Assembly: GCA_015478945.1 (NCBI GenBank)
Contig: JABUQX010065387.1
Span: 50,001 to 68,744 of the forward strand
Source of the DNA: Trachelipus rathkii
Lineage: Eukaryota > Arthropoda > Malacostraca > Isopoda > Trachelipodidae
Reading direction: 5' to 3'
Length of the DNA: 18,744 bases
Under the pieces are notes generated by a model. The model worked only from the letters and a program-made list of their open reading frames with translations, did no database searches and was not told where the DNA came from. Positions 1 through 10,065 of the stretch are shown one piece after another (position 1 is the first letter of the stretch; every line of letters starts with the position of its first letter). The position numbers and the translations under genes are program-made.

Positions 1-1320
1 TCTGCACTTTAACCTCTTGTTCCACTCTATAGCAGTTCCGAATAGTATCAAGGTACTTCGGAGAAACTAAGATCAGTATGTTGATGAACTAAAGAGGGCA
101 ATGGGCGCATTACATATATAATTATATTAGATTCTCGATGTTTTCACACCTATTCTCTTATTAAGTATCATCTTATGAAATAGCTTAACCTATGCCTAAC
201 AAAGCATAAACATATTATCTATGAGAGTGAGAGGAAAATCACACACGAATGAACGAGAGTATCCAAAACCTCTTTTTAAAAGCAAGAATAATTTAACATA
301 ATAATAAGGAAATTATCAAGGAATGAGAGTGATATTTATAGAATTAATATATAAAGAGAAAAGTAAATCACACGAGAAAGGAATATGTTGTAAGAGTATG
401 CAATGAAATGCTCATCTTATAAAGTGTACTCATTCTTCAGCTGTTCGTATTTACCGTTACTCTAGGTACATTTTCTTCCAGTTCAAAGTTGAGTCTGATA
501 TCCATGCATTCTCCTCCGGAGAACATAGCTGTCATCACAGAAATGTACAAATGAATGTTTCTTAAAATTCAAGGTAACCAACTCTTCTTTGGTAATAACC
601 GTTGTTAGTTGCTACAAGACACCTCTCTGGAGTAAAATAACTTAACATGATGCATGAGGTTAGTTAAAGTAGTTAGATTTGGCAAAAGGATAGCTATTAC
701 ATATTAATCAATACCAGCCACTTATCTTACAATAACATGCTATACAATCCTCTCTTATACTGTTACAGCCGCTATCCAATTGAAGCCTCACTGCATGAAA
801 ATAGATTATTTATCAAACTGCAAGTTTCACTACTTCTCAAAAACATTTCCATGAGACTCATCACAATTATAGAGAATGAAAGGAATTACTTGTTGAAATA
901 CTTGCTTTCAGAGTTATTATAGCTAGTAAAGATTTATTCTAAATAATAATATGAGTAATATAGGTATTGAAACAATTAATATATCTACAATTATACGAGA
1001 AGAATGTTGACCTTTTAGTGAAGATAAATCAGAGCATCATTTGCTCTAGCGCCGATATATATCAGTTGGACTTTGAGTAAAATGAATAAAATTTTCCATA
1101 AGCTTATAGATAGGTTAGCCCTCCATATTATTATGTCTATTAAACTAGGCCTATAGTAAATTGTCACGCACAAAATAACAATGGAAAATCATTGATAAAT
1201 GAATGGGTATTATTATTGAAAGAAAGTTTAAGTAAAAGTAGATAATTGATATATTAACAACCCACCACCAAGTTGTTTCCTGCTATTCCGTCCACCCTTC
1301 TTCTTATAATTAACACGAAT
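1..1320. other. AT-rich gene-free stretch
   Basis: All frames are broken by frequent stops. The only open frame above 60 codons (737-922, + strand) has a composition expected by chance and no motif I recognise. I see no tRNA, splice-site pair with coding sequence, or long repeat. Most likely intergenic or intronic. Confidence 0.6.
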
Positions 1321-1327
1321 AAAGAAT

Positions 1328-1331
1328 AGAT

Positions 1332-1374
<43 letters not shown>

Positions 1375-1421
1375 CTATAATATATTATAATATATATAAT
1401 TTTTAAAAAAAAATTATATAT
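1328..1421. repeat. TA-type microsatellite with A/T-rich flank
   Basis: An imperfect TA dinucleotide tract is interrupted by AA, TT and AAAA steps and then runs into a T4-A9 homopolymer pair around 1400-1412. It contains almost no G or C. The interruptions suggest an old tract that has expanded and mutated repeatedly. Confidence 0.85.
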
Positions 1422-2094
1422 ATGAAAACTCATATAAATGCATGATAGAACTTCACGAATGAGGTTTTCACCCCTTCTCAGAGGAGTTCAAAACAAGAAA
1501 AAGCTCACTAAAGTTAGCTGTCCTACCAATTCGTTCCACTTCTGGTCTTCATTAAACTTACACCAAGTCTCGGTAGTTGCACCAAATTGACTAGACAGTT
1601 TGTGATCGTATACTACTGGTTAGAATTCCATCTCTCCCAAAACTAGTGCATAATGGATTAAATCAATCGTCATCAACGAATAGTTGTAAACACAAACCTA
1701 TAAGTATTAACTGGACTCATGCATTAATTTGTCAAAATCGAATCTTGGTTGGCAATAACCTCTTCAACATGATTCGTAGTCAATTTTTTTAATTCAGATT
1801 TTTCTATCATGGTCGTATTCAATTTATCGTCGTCTTTTGTCTTTATTTCTGAATTATGGTGCGCGTGTGTGTATATACTCGTTAGTTAGGTGTCTTGGTC
1901 GTATACTGAGTCGATAACTTTCTAAATTCTTTCACATTCCCAATGTATCCGCGCTCTTCTCATCTTGTCCTGTATGCATGTGCTCGAGGTCAACACATGT
2001 TTCTCTTCTATAGGTTATCGTGCAGCTTTGCGCGTGTCTATCTCAGTTACGTTTAATCCTTGTTTCTGACATGTTTTACAATTTAGTCGTTATC
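1422..2094. other. Gene-free stretch leading into the retroelement relic
   Basis: From about 1500 the base composition becomes visibly less AT-rich and stays so until about 2960, spanning the pol relic that follows. The gag, protease or early reverse transcriptase part of that element would be expected here, but I could not find a convincing protease or gag motif. A short GT run sits at 1862-1872. The composition change supports a shared transposon origin, but this is inference only. Confidence 0.4.
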
Positions 2095-2515
2095 ATGAGT
2101 CGAGGTCTATATCTGTAGACAACGCTATCTCACTCTCGTTTGCTCTCAGTATTACTAAGTAGAGTGAGTCCACGTACTTTATTTCTCGTTAATTAAGCTA
2201 TTTTACTGAGGACTTGCATCGGATCTATATGTGTAACGAGTGCGTCATAGCCCTGTCTTGCTGCATTACAGGATTGAGGAATAGAGCTGCGTCATTGTGT
2301 ACGTCCGAGGGTCGGTATGTTGTCTGGTGTGTTCATTAGATGACATACTAATTTTCAGTAAGGACATCCCTACTCATTATTCACATCTTTCTATCTACAA
2401 GGTCTTTAATGCCTTGAAAATAGCCCACCTTAAAGTTATGCTATTTTTGAAGGTAATTAGCCGTCTTGTTCCGAAATACAGAAATATTTCTGTCGATAGG
2501 CATTTCAATTCTTAG
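2095..2515 (+). pseudogene. Ty3/Gypsy-type reverse transcriptase relic
   Basis: This is a decayed reverse transcriptase domain from the pol gene of a Ty3/Gypsy LTR retrotransposon. In life this enzyme copies the element RNA into DNA. Motifs occur in the family's normal order on one strand but in different frames. A trace of the DYR-type block (residues SRGL) lies at 2098-2109. A trace of the RYP-type block (RYLTL) lies at 2123-2137. STYFISR, a stop and then LSYFTEDLHR lie at 2169-2222, matching the FSK...AY...PED region. GLRNRAAS lies at 2271-2294, matching the FGL-N-A block. The catalytic block LDDILIFSKD lies at 2336-2365, where the usual aromatic residue before LDD is serine. A helix-like stretch, KVFNALKIAHLKV, follows at 2399-2437. 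At least two frameshifts and two in-frame stops show it is dead. The 72-codon open frame at 2297-2515 covers only the catalytic end and starts at GTG, so it is not a gene start. The motif order makes the family call fairly safe; the clade is not settled. Confidence 0.8.
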
Positions 2516-2529
2516 TCGCAAAGTTTATC

Positions 2530-2613
2530 TTCGGTCACAAGTCATATACACTAGAGTATAAGCTTATACAAGCTCTCAGAGTGTGCCTCAGACATGTCCA
2601 TGAAGATGACCGT
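2530..2613 (+). pseudogene. Possible RNase H remnant of the same pol
   Basis: In the frame starting at 2536 the reading SYTLEYKL, then QALRVCLRHVHEDD (2542-2610), resembles the RNase H segment of Ty3/Gypsy pol in which a Y-S-T-x-D/E-x-E-L block is followed by an A-V/L-R-x-F-R-H block. It lies about 200 bases after the catalytic LDD, much closer than in an intact element, so an internal deletion would be required. The match is short and partial. Its support comes mainly from correct order and strand relative to the reverse transcriptase relic. Confidence 0.3.
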
Positions 2614-2680
2614 GGAGCTTATTGCTTCGGGTTCTATAACTACTTAGGGAAAATTTAATTCAGGTGTTTCCTTAAATTAC

Positions 2681-2758
2681 GCAGCCTCTTCCACTCTAGT
2701 TATTAAAAGGATAAATGTTCACAATTGGTTTACGTTATGTCGGGCCACTAAGTTATAG
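2681..2758 (+). pseudogene. Possible integrase zinc-binding remnant of the same pol
   Basis: The frame from 2681 reads AASSTLVIKR, then INVHNWFTLCRATKL, then a stop at 2756. This resembles the end of the HHCC zinc-binding region of Ty3/Gypsy integrase, where a D-V-x-x-W-x-x-x-C-x-x-C-Q-x-x-K pattern is expected. Only one cysteine remains and about three residues are missing before RATK. A trace of the following integrase core may exist up to about 2840, but I cannot show it. It lies downstream of the reverse transcriptase and RNase H traces, the order expected for Ty3/Gypsy. Confidence 0.33.
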
Positions 2759-2840
2759 CCAAAGCAACAGTATGCCTGCATTATATGACTACCTCTGTGA
2801 CACGAATACAACTATCTCACACTATAAGGTATTCACCTGC

Positions 2841-5199
2841 CTTCTCCTTAAATTCACGCCATAAGGGAATATACATAGAGCCCTTAATATCTACCTGACC
2901 GAGCCGTGTTTCTTGTTCTAATAACACTGCGTGTTGTCACAGTGCGGAGTAACACACATGAGCTTAAGTATCGAGAACAATAGGATAAAAGAAAATACAC
3001 CAATTTGATCTCTTCTTCAAACAATATGTTATGAATAAAGGACATTGAACAGTAATAATTCCAAAAGGACTAATATAGTTGTTACGGAGCAAGAAGCTAG
3101 CTATAAGAGTTTGTCAAATGGCTCCTCTTATTATACATTTTGAAACCTTTATTTTTCTACTTACATTCTTTAAAAAACTAATAACTTGACCATGCTGCCT
3201 TTAATAAAGCGTATAAATTCAAAGCTTCGCAAAGACAAAATATTCCCTGGAAAGATGAAATTTAGAAGAAAATCCCGAGATACTCAATAAGCAATCTTTA
3301 AACGCAAAACGAAGAACGATCAATATTATAATGCGTCGTTCCAGCAATTAATTCTATATGTAACTGAGATACCCAATTTATGTCTCCCATGTATACCGGT
3401 TCTCAGCCTCTTTAATATCATGCAGAGAGACACACTGAAAAACCCGGTCACGCGCGTCTATCTACATCTTCCAGATACAATAATGACAAATAATTCTCAT
3501 AGACGATGGACCATATCGTCTTCTTCACAGTATAATGAGGTTTTCTCTACGATGACATGTAACTATATAACTATACCACTCCTTAAAGATTTCGCTGTTT
3601 TAGGTAAAATAAATATATAATCAAACAAAGATGTTCTTATTCTTTCATGAACAGAATAAGACAATCGTACGCAATTGAGATCCTTAAAGAAATTAATAAA
3701 TGAGAATTGTCACCAAATATCTTCCTGAGTGTAATAGAATAAGATGTACATTCAAACTACATATCATTGATAATGGTATTTACTTTATTCATACGAAAGA
3801 AAATAAGTATTTGATAGACAATATTCCTGATTCATTAATTTAATACATATAATATTTTATTTGGAAATCTAATACTTTTATCTTGCTGTGTAATCCAGTG
3901 CATAGAACCATAGAATCTGAAGTCGTAAATTCAGGAAATATACATACTGTATCCTAGGCTTTCTTAATACTAAATAATTTCTGATATTTTCTGCAATAAC
4001 AGTGTATTTCTTATTGTAATTGAAAGTAAATGAGTTCGAAAACCTCATCCAGAGCTATCAATTCTGATTATCCTCTTCTCTTTATGACTTACCTATTTTA
4101 TCTAAACATTTCATTTGGTAACACTATATATAAGGTTCGTCTACTTCCTAAATGTTATAAATTTCACTCAAGGTGATGCAAGGTTATATTTTAGTTTTTT
4201 AAAGACGTCACTTTAACTCCCGCTAGTGTTGAACTTGTGCCTCATGTTCAACTCTGAATGGCAAGGATTGAGCTGAAGCTCTTTTGTTAAATAAGTATCT
4301 ATTTGTATAAATATATCTAGTTCCGAAATTTTGGTTAGTGAACAACGCAAGTATAAATGTTGAATTTACGTCACCTATAGATTTCTTTAATTGAAGTTTG
4401 TAAAAACTCTGAACATAAAAGAACCGGCCACTATTTCCGTTCGATAACATCCCTCCTTCAAATATAGCTCGATGTGAGAGCAGAGAAAACCTGTATCGTG
4501 TAGAAGTAATTATCTCCAGTCAATATGTTTCTTCTAACAAGACGATGTAGAGTGGAGTATATTTTCTTTATTGCTCAAATTGCCTGTAGAAAATAACTTA
4601 ACTACATCTTCTATACGGAATAATATCAACCTCACTTTATTGTTACATTTCTATGATATCGTAGTAAATTACATTTAAACTACTTCCTAAATTATGTTTT
4701 ATCCGTTTGTTAATAAGCCCAATCCTCTTAAAGATTCATCTCTATTGATTTAATGCAGAATTGGGAAATGGCCGAAAGAGCAGCCTCTATTCGGGAATTA
4801 GCTCGTCAAAATATTAGGAATAAAGAAAATTACATTTAGATTGCTCAACACAGCAACATATTTCTAAGCCCCAATTCGTCCTATTCGTATAGGGATGTAT
4901 ATTAATGTCTATAACACTTAGTCATGTTAAACTACACTAATAACTTATATTATTCTTATCGCCCATAGACTTTTTAAGATAAATGAGTAGGGTCGGCATT
5001 ACGTATTGTATAGTATAGGTGAGTTTTAAAATATAACAAATATCAACTTCGTTGTTTAGTTACTAATAAGGAATTTGTGTATCAGTATTATGTATTTAAA
5101 ATTCTCCCCATGCATGGTTACAAGAGAGGCTGACAATTCCTTTTCATCCCAATGGAAATACTATATAATCACTTATACATAAAATAATGTTTAGGCTTA
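2841..5199. other. AT-rich gene-free stretch
   Basis: Frequent stops occur in all frames. Two open frames (3420-3620 on +, 66 codons; 4223-4450 on -, 75 codons) carry no motif I recognise and have no coding-like composition. A short hairpin lies at 3633-3662. No LTR matching a sequence upstream of the pol relic was found by eye. Confidence 0.55.
3633..3662. repeat. Short perfect hairpin
   Basis: CTTATTCT (3636-3643) and AGAATAAG (3653-3660) are perfect reverse complements around a 9-base loop. GT at 3633-3634 can also pair with AC at 3661-3662 across a one-base bulge. There is no T-run or gene context, so it is not a bacterial terminator. It could be chance in AT-rich DNA. Confidence 0.4.
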
Positions 5200-5597
5200 T
5201 GCTCACACCTTCCCTGCCCCTCCACCACCTAAACGTCGTTTCCAACCTCGAAGGGGGAACAATTCAGGTGCATGATGATGATGATATATAGAGAGTAATA
5301 ATGCTTATATATTATATCGTTGGAGTATGTGGTATTTAGAGATGCTCCTCATAAGCGTCACTAACTCACGGCACCTAGGCTATTGAACACCAGTGACCAA
5401 GGTTGCACCTACAAAGAAACCCAACACTAGTATCTCACAAGAACTAATGAACAATCCACTCTAGTTTACCAGGTAAAGACCTGTTGAAATCATACCTTAC
5501 TTACACCGAGTTTATGTACATCCTGCACCCTAGTTGAGTGTGACTCCTATTTCTATAGAGTCTTCACTTCCCCTATCTTTCTAAGCTCCGAGTCAAA

Positions 5598-6044
5598 ATG
5601 ATATCAACGGAGCTTCTCACCACCAACATAATTCTACTCACAATCACAGAGGAGCACAGTCCTTCGTCTGGACATTATGAGTGCTGTGCACATCCCCTCT
5701 TCAGAGAGTCAAATATCTTAAATACTCGAGTTTACATAATCCTCAGAATTCTCTTGAGGAGAAAACGAGTTTTACCTATGTTTCTCATGTATGTGTCCTG
5801 TTTTTTTAAACAAATACTCCGATCAATGCAACGGCTTCTTCTACTTCTTCTTCATAAGTTCGCCCTTCTCGTGGATACTAGTTACCACGATCTTCTATGC
5901 ATGATTAGTAATCCACCATTCACTTCACCAGTAAGATCACAGGCTATGATAGATGGTTTCGTACTAGACACTATCACACACTTAACCTATCGTATTACGA
6001 TGAGTATCCTAAAATGGTATGGATACTTTCCCCTTCTTCTCTGA
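5598..6044 (+). other. Longest open frame in the window, unrecognised
   Basis: This is a 148-codon frame from ATG to TGA. The product would be rich in Leu, Ile, Ser and Thr, with a run of six leucines near residues 80-85 produced by a CTT/CTA-rich DNA stretch. I see no conserved domain, no catalytic motif and no clean signal peptide. A frame this long is less surprising here because the patch is less AT-rich than the rest. It could be an exon or transposon remnant but is more likely accidental. Confidence 0.12.
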
Positions 6045-6093
6045 CAGAAAGTAAAATGTTATGAAAGATATCAGTGGATTAAATAGATCCTTC

Positions 6094-6429
6094 TTATTCG
6101 GGTTCACTCCTCAATTCAGTAAATGGTCCTTCACAGAGTATAATTACACGCATACTCTCCGACAGAGCATATGAGACGTAGTAAGTGCCAGACACGAGCA
6201 CAGATGTGCTCCCCCTTCCTGTGACCCGATACTCCTTCTTTCTATGAAGATAATCCTTGACCCTTCTACTATATCTTGGACTCCAAATCCTCGTGTAAGA
6301 TCTAGGTCTGTTTCCGAAGTATTGGAACAATTCCCTATGATGACTCCCCTCCGGAATTACCACCCAAAACCTCCACCAAAACTTCCACCTAAAATTACCT
6401 CCTAAAATTACCTCCAATGCTGAATCCAA
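6094..6429 (-). other. Unrecognised 111-codon frame over a minisatellite
   Basis: The start lies inside or beside the minisatellite at 6359-6418, so the first residues (GGNFRWKFWWRFW) come from repeat DNA. The rest is basic and Ser/Tyr-rich, with no family I recognise. On the opposite strand the frame at about 6171-6410 is also open without an early ATG, and reads the repeat as proline- and lysine-rich (NYHPKPPPKLPPKITS). Two overlapping open frames on opposite strands point to composition rather than coding. Confidence 0.1.
6359..6418. repeat. Imperfect minisatellite, 12-13 base unit
   Basis: About four and a half copies of a unit like CCACCTAAAATTA, with CC steps separated by AAAA tracts, lie head to tail. 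The copies diverge in a few bases each. On the minus strand this gives regularly spaced GG pairs, so a weak two-layer G-quadruplex is conceivable. Confidence 0.65.
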
Positions 6430-6440
6430 ACGCTGGATAG

Positions 6441-8237
6441 TATTATTTATTCCTTAAAATTTTAACTAGCTCTCTTCTAATAGCACAAAATATTCCTTTC
6501 GTGTTAATACGTTAAGAGAACTTAAAAGTCACTAAGAAAAAATAATAATTACTAATGATGCCCTCTATCTCACTCAGATTAAGCGGTAATAATATAAATC
6601 CCGATGCATAAAAGCAATTGGTTTGTAAACTTATCTTAAAACTGAGTGATGAATAAAGATACACCATATAAAAGAATGTGAGAGACTAATCTCCACATAA
6701 AACTGAAGAAATTAATTCTAACACTAAAAAATCGATAATCATTATATATGACATTCATATGTGATGAGTTCCCATATGTCTCGACTCATAATTTCAGAAT
6801 ATATTATTAACTAAAAGCTTAAAAATATCATGAGAATAATAATAAAACCACTAAGACATTAAAAACACTAAAGAGTGGCCATATTAAATGAATTACAATT
6901 CGTATAAGTTGTATATGAGTATATCTGGAACACCCTGTATTCTTTTTACATATTGATAAAAAAATTGAACATATTTCTTTTTCTCCGTATCACCTACTAA
7001 TACATTTTAAGTTTATCGAAATCTTGTTATTTGCGCTATTAACGAAGTGAAATCTTAGTTACAAGTCTACTACATATTGCATGTTTGATAGAACTATAAA
7101 TAGATAATGAACATCCACCATGTATAAGAGTTATGAAGTCTACCAATAGTAGAACATTGTTTAAGTTATACTTACAATTCTATATCTCAATACACGTCAA
7201 TTTGTAACTTGTGAGGTGTTAAGAGCTTTGCTATAATCTTAACGATAACATCTAGTAATTGCGTTATAATTGTTCTTGTGCATCTGTATTATAATCGTTG
7301 AAATTTAAATAATCCAAAAAAAAAAATAAAACCTGTACTAAAAATCTGTAACAGTACAAATAGGAACACTAGTGATAATTATAAAAATGTAGTGAAAATA
7401 ACATACTTGTCTGTAAATATATGTACTATATATAGAAATTCCAAATCGAGTTTTAGATACTGAACATTTGACAATAGATATTATGTGACAAACTTGCAAT
7501 ACGCTATACCTTATAAAGTGACTTATATCCGTACTATTGATATATCACTAACAAGTATTACTAAGAAATATTATACAAGTAAAAAAGATAAAAAATTACA
7601 TATGAGAAAAATGGAAAACAAATGAAAGATTACTCTGCAGATGACTAAGAAATAACTACTTTATGAGTTTACAATAGATCTGCTAGTATTATATTGTTAA
7701 ACACTTATCATCGCTAAACTACTTAACATATATATCTCGATCGTCTCTAATTTAGAGCGTTAGTCTCTTTATGTTGTTCCTCTGTATAAACGAGTTATGC
7801 ACGTGTTGAGGCAATATTTTTATTAAAATTCAATAATAACCAGTATAGACGTGTGTAGAGTGAGTAGAATTTAAATCAAATAATGAAGTCAACTGCATCA
7901 TCCTTTGTATTAAAATAAATTTGCTTACCTAACTTACTATGGGATATACTTCCCTTAAACTCCTCGATAACAATATTTAACTGATCGATCTGACTGAATT
8001 AACTATACAAGAGTAACAGCATACCACTCTCAAATCACTTGATATACTATCAATCTTAATAGTGAAATATTAAGACAAAATTTTAATCTTCAAATCCCTA
8101 TTCATATTAACATTTTAAGTATTGTAAAAGACATATTCAATTTAAATGAGTATTGTCTAGTGAGAGTACATTGATTGAGAGACACACAATACCATGATTC
8201 AAAAGTTTGGAAATTTTTATAAATATAAGTTGAATTT
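6441..8237. other. AT-rich gene-free stretch
   Basis: No open frame, RNA gene or long repeat is recognisable. A 12-base A run lies near 7315-7326. The only notable item is the possible transposon end at 6921-6941. Confidence 0.6.
6921..6941 (-). mobile_element. Possible terminus of an arthropod DNA transposon
   Basis: The sequence ATCTGGAACACCCTGTAT, read on the minus strand as ATACAGGGTGTTCCAGAT, resembles the ACAGGGTGT(T/C)CC end that recurs at the tips of many repeats in arthropod genomes. If real, the element would extend leftwards from about 6941. I found no matching opposite end and no target duplication in the window, so this would be a solo or truncated copy. The recognition rests on memory of a short motif. 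Confidence 0.3.
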
Positions 8238-8454
8238 ACCCCACTAGTGGTAATGTACATACATCAGTTTCTGGATTTTCATAAACACCTTTGACAGGGC
8301 TTTTAAACATATTCCCATCAATATCCACACCGTGCCTTTATCTTTGACGATCAAATACAACACTCGCTTAAAACTTCTTTCCACTCCTCAAATCCCTGCC
8401 CTAAATTGATATATCATACTGTGGATTATGTCAGTATTATGGCTTAGTGGGGTG
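8238..8454. mobile_element. Candidate small inverted-repeat element (MITE-like)
   Basis: ACCCCACTAGT at about 8238-8248 is met in inverted orientation by CTTAGTGGGGT at about 8443-8453, with 10 of 11 positions compatible if the inner T/A difference is allowed. The enclosed 190 or so bases are less AT-rich than the flanks and contain no open frame. A non-autonomous DNA element of about 215 bases would fit. No clear target-site duplication is seen, so chance is possible. Confidence 0.25.
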
Positions 8455-9340
8455 ACTGAGGAAATATATGTCATCGAGCGGTTGTTTGTGTGTTACATAT
8501 ATATATATATATTATCACTTTATTATTCTATTATTCTTCTCTTAATTTCTCTCAAACTCAAGTTTAATGTCTATTGAGGTATCTTGTGCCTAAAACTTTT
8601 TGAACTATACTTTTATATTATTGTTAGTGTCAATAATATTTTCCACGTAAACGGTTCATTAAAGTTATGATATAAATTTTTCAAAATATTTTAGACTGTC
8701 CTTAGTGCAAATTTAAACCGGTGTTGTTGCTTAAATAATTAGTTTCTGATAATCATTTATTGGTAAGTGACAAATATTACTATTGAGCTATAGTCTAATA
8801 TGTATATCCCATATAATATAATATAAATGCTATCATTACTCACGAGAACTCCTTTGTGGCTGTGTCAACAGAATAAGTACATCAATATCCTTAATGGTAA
8901 ACTTCTATAACAACTCTTATCGAGCATAATCATAACGAAATCCCTATCTTTCAATTATCTTGTCCATCATCCTATTAAATATTATGGAAATGTTCCTAAA
9001 GTGAGACATAATACACATAGAGCGAGCGTATACAAATAATAAACTGAGGATATTACCAAAATTTTGTAGTTTTATGACTGACACACCTAAATAATTCACA
9101 AGAAGTGCTCCCTCCACCTTTCCCTTTCGTAGATGTGTGTTGCCCTAAGACCATATACTGTAATATATCCCGTGCGTCAATTTTTGAAAAATTGAATCTT
9201 AGAATTTAAAAATTTATATCAAATTATTCAAATGATAATAAAAAATAATTAAAATATTAAATAATACTACGAAACAAATTTACTTGAATATGTAAACGAC
9301 ATATGAGCACAAATATAAGTTTATACTAGAGATGTAGGGT
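8455..9340. other. AT-rich gene-free stretch
   Basis: A short TA tract lies at about 8497-8512 and an odd palindrome at 9177-9195 (TCAATTTTT, G, AAAAATTGA: nine-base arms around one base). No coding frame or RNA gene is recognisable. Confidence 0.6.
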
Positions 9341-9344
9341 TATA

Positions 9345-9599
9345 GTATTAAAAGAACGAACGCGAGTGTGCAGAAAAAAGTGGCGTAAATTAAAAACTGA
9401 GTCGTACATCCACGAATTATTAAGTGCTTATAATATTATCCATCAAGATCCACATTGCTTTATACTAGATAACGAATATAAGCATCCCATTCTTTGGGAG
9501 CCCCTTAATTATGTTCAATTTTATAAATATACATATCGATATAATATATATATATTATTAATAGGGAATATTTATATATTATATTTTAATTTTAATTAA
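9345..9599 (+). pseudogene. Possible MADF-domain fragment
   Basis: The frame is open to the TAA at 9597-9599. It reads RTRVCRKKWRKLKTESYIHEL (about 9360-9422) and later WEPLNYVQFY (about 9498-9527). The first part resembles the third helix region of MADF DNA-binding domains (C-x-K/R-x-W-K/R-x-L-R/K-x-x-Y/F-x-x-E-L). The second resembles the W-P-x-F/Y-x-x-L-x-F block that closes the domain. MADF proteins are animal DNA-binding factors; the domain also occurs in the second protein of PIF/Harbinger transposons. The N-terminal half is missing upstream, the linker is longer than usual, and after the W-block the frame turns into low-complexity Tyr/Ile. The GTG at 9366 is not a credible start. TGTGCAG at about 9367-9373 could serve as a splice acceptor, but no partner exon is seen. 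It is either a relic or chance. Confidence 0.25.
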
Positions 9600-10065
9600 A
9601 TTAATATTTTAGAATATACAAAGGTTTGATAATAATTCGGAATAAAAAAAAGTTAACAAATAAAATACTATAAATATAATTATCATAAAAAATGAAAATT
9701 ACATATAAAAATAAAAAAATAATATAAAAAAAAAAAATATACTACAGACACATAAATACACACCACCACACAAGTGAGAGAACCGCCGATAAATCAACAT
9801 TGGAGTAGGCTATTGTTGTTAAATGTAAGGACGTCAGGATAAAACAATCTCGGTTTGCTAATTTAATAAAATTTGGTAATAATCATAAATAATATAGTAT
9901 TGGAAATTTAAGTAAATTAATATTGAGATTATTCACTAGTATTGGAATTCAACTATAAACAACGGACCAAGCCTAATGTAATATAGAATACAAAAAATTA
10001 AGTAACAAACACTTCAACTCCTATGAAAGTGTAAGGTACAAAAATTACTGTAAGATGAAATTTTA
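9600..10065. other. A/T-rich transition into the AT desert
   Basis: The first part is nearly pure A/T with an A run at about 9727-9736. A short less AT-rich segment at about 9745-9850 contains CACCACCACA. No coding frame or RNA gene is seen. Confidence 0.6.

Larger units (their letters stand above)
5200..6440. other. Less AT-rich patch, possible older insertion
   Basis: This block is clearly richer in G and C than its flanks, similar in feel to the block holding the retroelement relic. It contains an ATG triplet run (5271-5282), a CTT-rich stretch (about 5836-5853), a minisatellite near its end and unrecognised open frames on both strands. I found no domain in any frame. It may be transposon debris too decayed to name, or an unannotated exon region. 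Confidence 0.35.

Noticed and set aside
737..922. 61-codon open frame
   Set aside because: No recognisable motif, no coding context, and a length expected by chance in 18.7 kb.
1862..1900. Arthropod TTAGG telomere-like unit (GTTAGTTAGG)
   Set aside because: Only one and a half degenerate units, with no array.
4030..4050. GAGTTCGAAAACCTC resembling a tRNA B-box
   Set aside because: The bases do not fit the B-box fully, there is no A-box at the right distance and no cloverleaf. It is better seen as a five-base hairpin.
4223..4450. 75-codon minus-strand frame
   Set aside because: No family resemblance and no supporting splice or promoter context.
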